This document shows positions 40,812 to 48,975 of a stretch of DNA of 64,000 nucleotides, piece by piece. Position numbers and translations under genes: made by a program. This DNA comes from CAZRIT01 sp964600225. Lineage in GTDB: Bacteria > Bacillota > Clostridia > Christensenellales > CAG-138. The notes below the pieces were generated by a model. It was given only the letters and a program-made list of their open reading frames with translations. It searched no databases and had not been told where the DNA came from. The DNA is taken from NCBI GenBank assembly GCA_964600225.1, contig CAZRIT010000003.1, positions 18,089 through 82,088 on the forward strand, in the 5' to 3' direction. Position 1 is the stretch's first letter. Every line of letters starts with the position of its first letter.

Positions 40812-42446
40812 ATGGCAAAGCAATTGAAATACGGCGAGGAAGCCAGGAGAGCATTGGAAGCGGGCATGAACCAGCTCGCCAACACCGTGAAAATCACCCT
40901 TGGGCCCAAGGGCCGCAACGTCGTGCTGGACAAGAAGTTCGGCGCACCCATGATCACCAACGATGGCGTGACCATCGCCAAGGAGATCGAGCTGGACGAC
41001 CCGTTTGAAAACATGGGCGCGCAGCTGGTGAAGGAAGTCGCCACCAAGACCAACGACGTCGCGGGCGACGGCACCACCACCGCCACCCTTCTGGCGCAGG
41101 CCATCGTGCGCGAGGGCATGAAGAACGTCGCCGCGGGCGCTAACCCCATGGGTATCCGCCGCGGCATCGAAGTGGCCGTCAACGAGGCCATCGAGGGCTT
41201 GAAGGATCTGAGCAAGCCCGTGGGCAGCAAGCAGGCCATCGCACAGGTTGCGTCCATTTCGGCGGGCGATGAAAACGTCGGCAAGCTGATCTCCGACGCC
41301 ATGGAGAAGGTCGGCAACGACGGCGTCATCACGGTTGAGGAAAGCAAGACCATGAAGACCGAGCTCAACATCGTCGAGGGCATGCAGTTTGACCGCGGCT
41401 ATGCATCAGCCTACATGGTGACCGATTCCGACAAGATGGAAGCGGTGCTGGATAACCCCCTCATTCTCATCACCGAGAAGAAAATCAGCAACATCCAGGA
41501 GATTCTGCCGATTCTCGAGCAGGTTGTGCAGCAGGGCAAAAAGCTGCTCATCATCGCCGAGGACGTCGAGGGCGAAGCGCTGGCAACGCTGGTTGTCAAT
41601 AAGCTGCGCGGCACGTTTACCTGCGTTGCAGTCAAGGCCCCGGGCTTTGGCGACCGCAGGAAGGCCATGCTGCAGGATATCGCCATCCTCACGGGCGGCC
41701 AGGTCATCAGCGAGGAGCTGGGACTGGAGCTCAAGGAGACCAAGCTGACGCAGCTGGGACAGGCGCGCCAGGTCAAGGTTGACAAGGAGAACACCGTCAT
41801 CGTCGAGGGTGCGGGCGAGGCAAAGGAAATTCAGGCGCGCATCAACTCCATCAAGGCGCAGATCGAGGAAACGACCTCCGATTACGACAAGGAAAAGCTG
41901 CAGGAGCGTCTTGCCAAGCTGGCGGGCGGCGTGGCCGTCATCGCAGTCGGCGCCGCGACCGAAGTGGAGATGAAGGAATTCAAGCTGAGCATTGAGGATG
42001 CGCTCAACGCCACCCGCGCTGCGGTGGAAGAGGGCATCGTCCCCGGCGGCGGCATCGCGCTGCTCAACGTGATCGAGCGCGTCAAGAAGATTGCCGACAA
42101 GGAAGCGGGCGACCGCAAGACGGGCGTGCAGATCGTCGTGCGCGCGCTCGAGGAACCCGTGCGCCAGATTGCCATCAACGCGGGCGTGGACGGCTCGGTC
42201 GTCATCGAAAACATCAAGCGCGAAAAGAAGGCGGGCTACGGCTACAACGCCGCGTCCGATACCTATGGCATGCTGGCCGATATGGGTATCATCGACCCCA
42301 CCAAGGTCACCCGTTCCGCGCTGCAAAACGCAGCCTCCATCGCGGCCATGGTGCTCACCACCGAGAGCCTGGTGACGGATATCCCCACCCCTCCGACGGC
42401 GCCCGCGGGCCCCGGCATGGATGGCGGCATGGGCGGCATGTACTAA
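40812..42446 (+). CDS. groEL: Chaperonin GroEL
   Basis: 544 residues. GPKGRNVVLDKKFGAP near residue 30, VAGDGTTTATLLAQAIV near 85 (catalytic Asp in GDGTT), and the Gly-Met-rich tail GGMGGMY. Full-length 60-kDa chaperonin; AGGAGG lies 9 nt upstream. Codon use here is the most biased in the window, as expected for high expression. A terminator follows at 42491. Confidence 0.99.
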   Translation: MAKQLKYGEEARRALEAGMNQLANTVKITLGPKGRNVVLDKKFGAPMITNDGVTIAKEIELDDPFENMGAQLVKEVATKTNDVAGDGTTTATLLAQAIVREGMKNVAAGANPMGIRRGIEVAVNEAIEGLKDLSKPVGSKQAIAQVASISAGDENVGKLISDAMEKVGNDGVITVEESKTMKTELNIVEGMQFDRGYASAYMVTDSDKMEAVLDNPLILITEKKISNIQEILPILEQVVQQGKKLLIIAEDVEGEALATLVVNKLRGTFTCVAVKAPGFGDRRKAMLQDIAILTGGQVISEELGLELKETKLTQLGQARQVKVDKENTVIVEGAGEAKEIQARINSIKAQIEETTSDYDKEKLQERLAKLAGGVAVIAVGAATEVEMKEFKLSIEDALNATRAAVEEGIVPGGGIALLNVIERVKKIADKEAGDRKTGVQIVVRALEEPVRQIAINAGVDGSVVIENIKREKKAGYGYNAASDTYGMLADMGIIDPTKVTRSALQNAASIAAMVLTTESLVTDIPTPPTAPAGPGMDGGMGGMY

Positions 42447-42490
42447 GAAACAGCGGTTGTTCGTAACCGCAGTCAAAATCGCATCAACAC

Positions 42491-42514
42491 AAGGGCGGCC
42501 AATCGGCCGCCCTT
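42491..42514 (+). terminator. groESL terminator
   Basis: AAGGGCGGCC-AATC-GGCCGCCCTT stem with a weak T-rich tail (TGCTGTCTTTGC). Confidence 0.75.
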
Positions 42515-42552
42515 TGCTGTCTTTGCTGACTTACTCTTTTTGAAAAAAGAGT

Positions 42553-42830
42553 AAGCATACCGAGCAAATCCGAACCCGCCCAAACGGGCTGCATTGGCGG
42601 GGTTCTGCGTTCTCGTCGGTCGGAATAGCAACCGCTATGCCTTCCGCCTCGGCCTTGAACCCCATCCAATGCAGTTCGTTTGGGTTCAGGGAAGTTTGGC
42701 AGATGCAGGCGGCGTCATAGCAAGGCGGACGAAGGAGGCATACCCGGGGCGGTATTCCGACTGAGGACAACGCCGCCTATGGCGTTGCCTGTGCCATGCA
42801 AACCATGGTTCGGATTCGCTCGGTGTGCTT
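42553..42830. repeat. 278-bp fold-back element with 23-bp imperfect terminal inverted repeats
   Basis: The first 23 bp (42553-42575, AAGCATACCGAG...) and the reverse complement of the last 23 bp (42808-42830, AAGCACACCGAG...) match at 21 of 23 positions. Inner blocks also pair: TCGGAATA at 42620-42627 with TATTCCGA at 42753-42760, and TATGCC-TTCCGCC with its counterpart near 42733-42745. The whole element is therefore one large imperfect palindrome. A separate 12-bp hairpin (CTTACTCTTTTT / AAAAAGAGTAAG type) abuts the left end at 42529-42554. No credible ORF. It could be a MITE-like element or a structured RNA. Confidence 0.7.
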
Positions 42831-42917
42831 CAGCAGAAAAACTTCAGAAATAATCTTTGGCAGGGCAAGTGATGCAGAGGTATTTTTTCGCGGGTATTCC
42901 AAGGGCGCTTCACATAT

Positions 42918-43175
42918 TGTCATTCTGAGGCGCGCTTTACAAACTGTCATTCTGAGGAGCGCTTTACATATTGTCATTCTGAGGCGCGAAGCGACGAAGA
43001 ATCTTGCGTGTACGCGTTGTCTGAAAGATTCCTCGACTACGCTCGGGATGATACGGTATAGGATGCCGTTTTGAGAGGCGAAGTTTCCTCATATCAGTCT
43101 GCGGCGCTTTTCGCTCTGTCATTCTCGGGAGCGCAGGTTTTATCATGTCATTCTGAGGCGCGAAGCGGTGAAGAA
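42918..43175 (+). repeat. Second cluster of TGTCATTCTGAGG-type repeats
   Basis: Core copies begin at 42918, 42945 and 42972 (27-bp period), then 43117 (variant TGTCATTCTCGGG) and 43146. The copies at 42972 and 43146 carry the longer form ending GCGAAGCG-N4-GAAGAATCTTG. An inverted partner (AGATTCCTCGACTACGCTCGGGATGA type) lies at 43026-43051. With the fold-back element these account for most of the 767-bp gene-free stretch 42447-43213, where I see no gene. Confidence 0.85.
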
Positions 43176-43213
43176 TCTTGTCCCGCTGCAGCGGCGCAGC
43201 AACATTGCTTCCG

Positions 43214-43639
43214 TCAGGGCACGGCAGCCTCTGCATCCTGCCAGCCGATGCGGAAGCTGCCCGCGTGCCCATCCGCCGTCAGGCGCACGATCACGCTGCC
43301 GTCCGTTGTCACGTCAAAGGCTGAGGTGGGGAGCGATTCCTCGAAAAACACCGTGTCGCCGTCGGCGTTGCGGATTTCCAAATTGAGCGTGCCCTGCATT
43401 GTTTCGATTTCCACATGCAGCACGGCGGGCGACGTGTTGGTTCGCAGCTTCCCTGTGCACAGACCGCTGAAGCGGGCATAGCGGGCCGACCAGCTTGACG
43501 CGGTTTTCTGCTCCGTCCAGCCGATGCGCACGGCGGAGCGGAACGAGCCAAACCCCAGCAGGTACAGCGCGCCGACCAGCGCGAGAATGGCCGCGACGAG
43601 CGCTGCGGTCCTTCCGATGGATTTTGGCTGCGTCTTCAT
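43214..43639 (-). CDS. Hypothetical single-pass membrane protein
   Basis: 141 residues; not recognised. A basic N-terminus (MKTQPKSIGR) leads into one membrane helix (~10-33, AALVAAILALVGALYLLGFG); the remaining ~105 residues are predicted extracytoplasmic and beta-rich (LHVEIETMQGTLNLEIRNADGDTVFFEE; FDVTTDGSVIVRLTADGHAGSFRIGW), resembling a small beta-sandwich that carries an 'A-D-G' type repeat. The start at 43639 is chosen for AAGGAG 8 nt upstream. It stands alone between the repeat region and the aconitase X genes, with a terminator just upstream. Confidence 0.7.
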   Translation of the reverse strand: MKTQPKSIGRTAALVAAILALVGALYLLGFGSFRSAVRIGWTEQKTASSWSARYARFSGLCTGKLRTNTSPAVLHVEIETMQGTLNLEIRNADGDTVFFEESLPTSAFDVTTDGSVIVRLTADGHAGSFRIGWQDAEAAVP

Positions 43640-43737
43640 CCTTACCACTCCTTGCACAGGCCTTTTTGTCAGGCTATATAGTCAATATAGCGCGAACCGC
43701 CGATGCTGTCAACAGCGTGCAATCGCCGTCCGCCGCA

Positions 43738-43774
43738 CAAAAACAAACAGGAGCCTCCCGTGCGGGAAGCCCCT
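43738..43774 (-). terminator. Terminator of the aconitase X genes
   Basis: On the minus strand CAGGGGCTTCCC / GGGAGGCTCCTG with loop GCAC-type, followed by TTTGTTTTTG. Confidence 0.8.
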
Positions 43775-43803
43775 GCGCCAGGCTGCGGGGGATGCGGTGC
43801 GCG

Positions 43804-44247
43804 TTACCCGACGGCAACGGTGCCGTCCTCGGAAACGGTGATGGCGTCGCCATCCTTGACGGTGGCGAGGAACTCGTCGCCCAATTGATCGATGACGGGC
43901 ATGTCGGCATCCGTCCACACGGCGGCCAGAATACCGCCCGCGGCGGCGAGCGAATCGATGGATTTGCTAAACAGCATGCACCTTGGCTGCCTGCCCATGG
44001 CTGCGGCGGTGTAGAGCACCATGCCGCCCGTGGTGGAGCCGATGGTTTGCGGCAGGCACAGCGCGGTGCCGCGCATGGGCTTGCCGTACAGATCGGGGTT
44101 GTTCTGATCGGAGCAGGAAGCCTTCTTGTCGCCAAACATCAGCGCTTTTTGGAAGCTGGCCAGGGTGTTGAAGCCACCGTGGCTGACCAGCGCCGTGGCG
44201 GTTGCCGTGCCGGGCACGACGGGACGGCCTTGGAATGTTTTTGCCAT
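43804..44247 (-). CDS. Aconitase X swivel domain protein (small subunit, DUF126)
   Basis: 147 residues. The DUF126 pattern is clear: FQGRPVVPGTATATALVS at the N-terminus, then DLYGKPMRGTALCLPQTIGSTTGGMVLY (the Ser/Thr-Gly-Gly substrate loop). The separate small subunit pairs with the catalytic subunit encoded 1 bp upstream. GGGGGG precedes the ATG. Confidence 0.9.
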   Translation of the reverse strand: MAKTFQGRPVVPGTATATALVSHGGFNTLASFQKALMFGDKKASCSDQNNPDLYGKPMRGTALCLPQTIGSTTGGMVLYTAAAMGRQPRCMLFSKSIDSLAAAGGILAAVWTDADMPVIDQLGDEFLATVKDGDAITVSEDGTVAVG

Positions 44248-44248
44248 G

Positions 44249-45529
44249 TTACTTGCCCCCCTTCGAGATCAGCTCGAGAATTTCGGCGTCGGTATGGTAG
44301 CGCGCGGTGGTGTAGGTGCGCAGCTTGTTGGAGTTGGTGATGACGGGCTGCTTGCCGCAGATGGGGTTGTTCATGTACATCAACGGGCAGATGTACGACA
44401 GCACCACGCCCATGCCCCTGAGCTTTTGGGCGTCGGCGGTTTGTTCAAACGCTTTCTGCACGGCGGGCGCGGTGGTAAACACCGTGGGGATGGAAACCTT
44501 GGTGCGGCCGTTTTTTTGCAACGCGGCGGCCAGATCGCGCGTCCATTCCTTGAGCTGCTTTATGGTCATGTGCGGGCAGCCCACAAAACAGAGCTTTGGC
44601 GTGGCGGCGGGGTCCTTCCAGATGCACGGATACGAATCCCGCACGCGCTGCAGCTCGGCGTCGTCGATGACGTAGGTTTGGGCATTGGGCTCGATCAATG
44701 CAACGCCCTGTTCCAGCGCCTCGGGCGTGAGGCCCTCGATGTGGTACAATCCGACCGCGCCGTTGCTGGCTGTTGCCGCGCCGAAATCCTTGAGGTAGGC
44801 GCTGACGTCGTCGTCGATTTCCGTACCGATGAACCGGGTAAGACCCTTGATGTACGGCACGTCCTCCATGACCTTCATGCCGATGGCGCTGCCGAGAATC
44901 TGCGCCTCGGGCTTTTGGGTGGTTTTGATCTCCACCACCCAGGTGGCCTTGCGCCCCTCGTCGGTCAAAAGGCCGAAGTAGGGGATGTAGCCCGCGATGC
45001 TGCCGAACAGCTCGATGATGCCCGAGTTGCGGTTGCAGCGCGCGCCGAGCACGCTGTTGGCGTAGACCACGGCGCTGCTTTCCGCCCAGCTGAGCACATC
45101 GCCCTTCTTGGGCTTGTTGCCGACCTGATCCATGTAGCAAGCGCAGGTGTACGCATCGGAATTGATCAGGCCCAGATCGGCCAGCTGCTTGTCGTAGCGG
45201 TCCTGCGCGCCGTACATGAACTTGAACACCAGATCCTGCAGAAGGTTGGTGGGAATGTTCTTGTCCAGCGGCTTGGGATCGACGGAGAATTTCTGCTGTG
45301 AAATGGCGCCGTCGCGAATGAGCCGATCCATCATCTCGTACATGGGCTTCATCACCGAAAGGCCGAAGCTGGTGACGAGGTGGCCGTATTCGCTTGTGAC
45401 GGGCACCATCCTTTCCGCGCCGAACGTTTCGCCGTACATCACGAGCGTTTTCATGACCTTGGCAATGGTTTCGCCCTTCGCCCCATCCAGCAGCGCCTGC
45501 TGCTCGGGGGTGAGCTGCATATGTGCCAT
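44249..45529 (-). CDS. Aconitase X catalytic subunit (DUF521)
   Basis: 426 residues, DUF521/AcnX large subunit. Characteristic segments: LTPEQQALLDG at the start, GARCNRNSGIIELFGSIAGYIPYFGLL with an iron-sulfur cysteine, and CFVGCPHMTIKQL with further cysteines, ending in ICGKQPVITNSNKLRTY. Known members dehydrate cis-3-hydroxy-L-proline (bacteria, fungi) or mevalonate phosphate (archaea). No proline-racemase, dehydrogenase or transporter gene lies next to it, so the substrate here is open. AAGGAGG precedes the ATG. Confidence 0.9.
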   Translation of the reverse strand: MAHMQLTPEQQALLDGAKGETIAKVMKTLVMYGETFGAERMVPVTSEYGHLVTSFGLSVMKPMYEMMDRLIRDGAISQQKFSVDPKPLDKNIPTNLLQDLVFKFMYGAQDRYDKQLADLGLINSDAYTCACYMDQVGNKPKKGDVLSWAESSAVVYANSVLGARCNRNSGIIELFGSIAGYIPYFGLLTDEGRKATWVVEIKTTQKPEAQILGSAIGMKVMEDVPYIKGLTRFIGTEIDDDVSAYLKDFGAATASNGAVGLYHIEGLTPEALEQGVALIEPNAQTYVIDDAELQRVRDSYPCIWKDPAATPKLCFVGCPHMTIKQLKEWTRDLAAALQKNGRTKVSIPTVFTTAPAVQKAFEQTADAQKLRGMGVVLSYICPLMYMNNPICGKQPVITNSNKLRTYTTARYHTDAEILELISKGGK

Positions 45530-45637
45530 CGTGTGTGCGCCTCCTTAATATTGTGTTATCGATCACTGTATATCTATAATGTATCAAATGCCATACCGTG
45601 TGTCAAGGAATGTTGATTTTCTTTTCCCGCGTTTGTA

Positions 45638-45646
45638 TGATATAAT
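45638..45646 (+). promoter_or_regulatory. Extended -10 promoter of the DUF512 gene
   Basis: TGA-TATAAT (TGn extension plus consensus -10). No convincing -35. The predicted transcription start at about 45653 is one base before the ATG, and no SD is present. Confidence 0.6.
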
Positions 45647-45653
45647 CCCGTTC

Positions 45654-46976
45654 ATGGAACGGGATACCAAAAAAGCGCAGCATATCCAAAGCGTATCGCA
45701 CGGCTCCGCGGCTGCCAAGGAGGGCGTGCGCGGCGGCGAAAGCCTGCTTGCCGTGGACGGTACGCCCATTTTGGATGTGATTGATTATCAGTATTTGACC
45801 GCCTCCGAGCACCTGACGCTGACCATTTTGGGCGCCGACGGCGCAGTGCGCACCGTGCCCATCGATAAGGAAGCGTACGAGCCCACGGGGCTGCAGTTTG
45901 ACGGGGGCCTGATGGACGGGATGCGGGTGTGCAAAAACCGCTGCATATTCTGCTTCATCGACCAGATGCCCGATGGCGTGCGTACCAGCTTGCATGTAAA
46001 GGACGACGACTGGCGCATGTCGTTTATCATGGGCAACTACATTTCCCTGACCAATGTGGACGAAGCGGAGCTGACGCGCATCATCGCGCGGCGCGTATCG
46101 CCCATCTATGTGTCGCTGCACGCATCCGACCCTGCCGTGCGTGTGCGGATGATGGCCAATAAAACCGCGGGCGACGTGATGGCAAAGCTCCGCCGTCTGG
46201 CCGATGCGGGGCTGAGCTTCCACCTGCAAATCGTGCTTTGCCCCGATATCAACGACGGCAAGGTGCTGGAACGGACCATGGCCGATGCGGAATCGCTCAT
46301 CCCATATGCCAAATCGCTCGCTATTGTGCCCGTGGGGCTGACGCGCTTTCGGGAGGGGTTGTATCCGCTGCGCGTCTTTACCGGGCAGGAGGCCAAGCGC
46401 CTTTGCGGGCAGATTGCCCAAAGGCAGGCGCACAATTGGGCGCGCTACGGCACGCGGTTTGTGTTTTTATCCGACGAGTGGTATTGCATGGCGGGCGTTT
46501 CGCTGCCCGATTACGACGATTACGAGGACTTTGCGCAGATTGAAAACGGCGTGGGGCTGCTGCGGCTGTTTGAAAACGAGTTTACCGAGGCGCTGGTCGA
46601 ACGGAGGAAGCTCCAAGGGAAGCGGCGGTTTTCCGCCGCAAGCGGCGTATCGGCACAGCCGTTTATGCAGGCGCTGTTTCAAAAGCTTGCGCCCTATGGC
46701 ATAACGGTGGAGGTAACCCCGATCGTCAACCGCTATTTCGGCCCGACGGTAACCGTAAGCGGGCTGATTACGGGCATGGATTTGACCGCGCAGTTTGCGG
46801 GGCGCGATTTGGGCGAGGCGCTGCTGATACCAAGGAGCATGCTGCGTGAAAACGACGACGTATTTTTGGACAACATGACCGTAGGCGAGGCCGAGAAGCG
46901 GCTGGGGACGCGAATACTGCCGATTTGTGACGGCGAGGACATGATAGAAACCGTATTTGGGAGAATGAACGTATGA
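45654..46976 (+). CDS. DUF512 radical-SAM protein (PDZ + radical SAM)
   Basis: 440 residues. An N-terminal PDZ-like domain (~10-75: IQSVSHGSAAAKEGVRGGESLLAVDGTPI), then a radical-SAM cluster motif CKNRCIFCFIDQMP (C-x3-C-x2-C, near residue 96), and the DUF512 C-terminal part with NRYFGPTVTVSGLITG and IPRSMLREND. Conserved beside der in Clostridia; function not established. The start at 45654 is preferred to ATGs further upstream because the consensus promoter lies at 45638-45646. It overlaps der (ATGA). Confidence 0.9.
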   Translation: MERDTKKAQHIQSVSHGSAAAKEGVRGGESLLAVDGTPILDVIDYQYLTASEHLTLTILGADGAVRTVPIDKEAYEPTGLQFDGGLMDGMRVCKNRCIFCFIDQMPDGVRTSLHVKDDDWRMSFIMGNYISLTNVDEAELTRIIARRVSPIYVSLHASDPAVRVRMMANKTAGDVMAKLRRLADAGLSFHLQIVLCPDINDGKVLERTMADAESLIPYAKSLAIVPVGLTRFREGLYPLRVFTGQEAKRLCGQIAQRQAHNWARYGTRFVFLSDEWYCMAGVSLPDYDDYEDFAQIENGVGLLRLFENEFTEALVERRKLQGKRRFSAASGVSAQPFMQALFQKLAPYGITVEVTPIVNRYFGPTVTVSGLITGMDLTAQFAGRDLGEALLIPRSMLRENDDVFLDNMTVGEAEKRLGTRILPICDGEDMIETVFGRMNV

Positions 46977-48295
46977 AACCTTTGGTAGCCATCGTGGGCA
47001 GGCCGAACGTCGGCAAATCCACACTCTTTAACCGCCTCATCGGCAAGCGCGTTGCCATTGTGGAGGATACCCCGGGCGTGACGCGCGACCGCATCTATGG
47101 CGATGCGGAGTGGCTCAGCCACGCCTTCACGCTCATCGATACGGGCGGCATCGAGCCCGCCAACGAGGATAAAATTGCCGTGCAGATGCTCAGGCAGGCG
47201 GAGCTGGCCATTGAAACGGCCGACGTGATATTGTTCATGGTGGACGGGCGCGATGGCATGACAAGCGCCGACGAGGAGGTTGCGGCCATGCTTCGCCGCA
47301 GCAAAAAGCCCGTGGTGCTGGCCGTCAACAAGGTGGATACGCCCAAGTTTGAGGAAACGCGGTACGAGTTCTACGCGCTGGGGCTGGGCGAACCCATCAC
47401 CATCTCGGGCGAGCAGGGCCTGGGACTGGGCGACCTGCTGGATGAAATCGTGAAGGACTTTCCCGATACGGCGGCGGATGCGGAAGAGGAACGCGTGCAC
47501 ATTGCAGTGGTCGGGCGGCCCAACGTCGGCAAATCCAGCCTGGTTAACGCCTTGCTTGGCGAGGAACGCACCATCGTCAGCGACGTGCCCGGCACCACCC
47601 GCGACGCCATCGATACGCCGTTTACCAAAAACGGCAGAGAGTATGTGCTTATCGATACCGCAGGCATCCGCCGCAAGCGCAGCATAGAGGACGACAGCAT
47701 CGAGCGCTACAGCGTGATACGCTCCCTTTCGTCGGTGCGGCGCGCGGACGTGGTGCTGATCGTATGCGATGCGGCGGCGGGGCTGTCCGAGCAGGATGTG
47801 CGCATCGCGGGCTACGCGCACGAGGAGGGCAAGGCCGGCGTGCTGATTGTCAACAAGTGGGATCTGATCGAAAAGGATACCCACACGATGGATCAATTCA
47901 AGAAGGATCTGCTGACCGACCTGGCGTTTATGAGCTATGTGCCGATGCTGTTCATCTCCGCATTGAACGGGCAGCGCGTGGGCAGGGTGCTGGAGCTGGC
48001 TGACGAGGTGTACGAGCAATCCTGCCGCCGCATCTCCACAGGCATGCTCAACGATGTCATCAACGAGGCCGTCGCCATGAAGGACCCGCCCTCGGACAAG
48101 GGCCGCAGGCTGAAGATCTATTATGCCACGCAGGCCTCCGTCAAGCCGCCGACGTTCATTGTGTTTGTCAACGACGCGGAGCTGATGCACTTTTCCTATG
48201 AACGGTATTTGGAAAACTATCTTCGCAAATCGTTCGGCCTGACGGGCACTCCCATCCGCACGATATTCCGCAGCAAGCGCAAGGAGGAAAACTAA
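46973..48295 (+). CDS. der: Ribosome-associated GTPase Der (EngA)
   Basis: 440 residues with two GTPase domains: GRPNVGKST at residues ~9-17 with DTPGVTRDR, and GRPNVGKSS near 180 with DVPGTTRD, plus NKVD and NKWD specificity motifs and a C-terminal KH-like domain (ending near IFRSKRKEEN). Required for 50S assembly. The start overlaps the DUF512 stop. Confidence 0.97.
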   Translation: MKPLVAIVGRPNVGKSTLFNRLIGKRVAIVEDTPGVTRDRIYGDAEWLSHAFTLIDTGGIEPANEDKIAVQMLRQAELAIETADVILFMVDGRDGMTSADEEVAAMLRRSKKPVVLAVNKVDTPKFEETRYEFYALGLGEPITISGEQGLGLGDLLDEIVKDFPDTAADAEEERVHIAVVGRPNVGKSSLVNALLGEERTIVSDVPGTTRDAIDTPFTKNGREYVLIDTAGIRRKRSIEDDSIERYSVIRSLSSVRRADVVLIVCDAAAGLSEQDVRIAGYAHEEGKAGVLIVNKWDLIEKDTHTMDQFKKDLLTDLAFMSYVPMLFISALNGQRVGRVLELADEVYEQSCRRISTGMLNDVINEAVAMKDPPSDKGRRLKIYYATQASVKPPTFIVFVNDAELMHFSYERYLENYLRKSFGLTGTPIRTIFRSKRKEEN

Positions 48296-48297
48296 GT

Positions 48298-48900
48298 ATG
48301 GGCGTAACGATTGGTAACATTGCACTGTGCGTGCTGGGGGGCTATCTGATCGGCAACATTCAAACGGCCATCATCGTCAGCAAGCTCTGGTTCCATGACG
48401 ATGTGCGTAAGCACGGCAGCGGCAACGCGGGCTCCACCAACATGCTGCGCGTGTACGGCTGGGCGCCGGGTGTGATTACGTTCATCGGCGATTTCCTAAA
48501 GGGCTTCGGCGGCGCGTGTCTGGGCAGGTGGCTGATGGGGGACATGGGCGCGTACATTGCGGGCTTCTTTGTCATCATCGGGCATTGCTGGCCCGCGCTG
48601 GCCTCGTTTCGCGGCGGCAAGGGCGTGGCGTCCTCGTGCGGGCTGGCGTGCTTTGCGTTCCCGCTGGGCGCGGGCGCGGCGCTGGCCGTGGGGATTGTGC
48701 TGGCGTTTTTGACCAAGACGGTTTCCATCATGTCACTGACGGCGATACTGCTGTTTTGCGTGATGGTCGTTATTTTTGAGGGCGGCAATATCCCCTTGGT
48801 CGTGCTGAGCGTGCTGATGGTGGCGGTGGTGTATATCCGCCATATCGATAACATCCGCCGATTGATTCGCGGCGAGGAGAAGCCTCTCAAAAAACTCTGA
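48298..48900 (+). CDS. plsY: Glycerol-3-phosphate acyltransferase PlsY
   Basis: 200 residues, five membrane segments. Motif 1 HGSGNAGSTNMLRVYG near residue 40, motif 2 (HCWPALASFRGGKGVASSCG) near 100, and motif 3 in the last loop. It transfers acyl groups from acyl phosphate to glycerol-3-phosphate. 2 bp after der. In many Clostridia gpsA follows; here spoIVA follows directly. Confidence 0.95.
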   Translation: MGVTIGNIALCVLGGYLIGNIQTAIIVSKLWFHDDVRKHGSGNAGSTNMLRVYGWAPGVITFIGDFLKGFGGACLGRWLMGDMGAYIAGFFVIIGHCWPALASFRGGKGVASSCGLACFAFPLGAGAALAVGIVLAFLTKTVSIMSLTAILLFCVMVVIFEGGNIPLVVLSVLMVAVVYIRHIDNIRRLIRGEEKPLKKL

Positions 48901-48911
48901 CAAACCCATAG

Positions 48912-48940
48912 TCTATTGTAACCAAGCGCCTTCATATACT
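48912..48940 (+). promoter_or_regulatory. Candidate sigma-E promoter of spoIVA
   Basis: TCTATT (48912-48917), 15-bp spacer, CATATACT (48933-48940). It fits the sigma-E form, and B. subtilis spoIVA is sigma-E dependent. Unlike spoIIIAA and spoIIP, this gene has a normal 35-nt leader with an SD. Confidence 0.5.
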
Positions 48941-48975
48941 TGTATGGATTGATACGGGATAGAAGGAGGCTTGGC

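Noticed and set aside
42531..42770. Minus-strand 79-codon ORF in the fold-back element
   Set aside because: No SD, Cys-rich and compositionally odd, entirely explained by the palindromic element.
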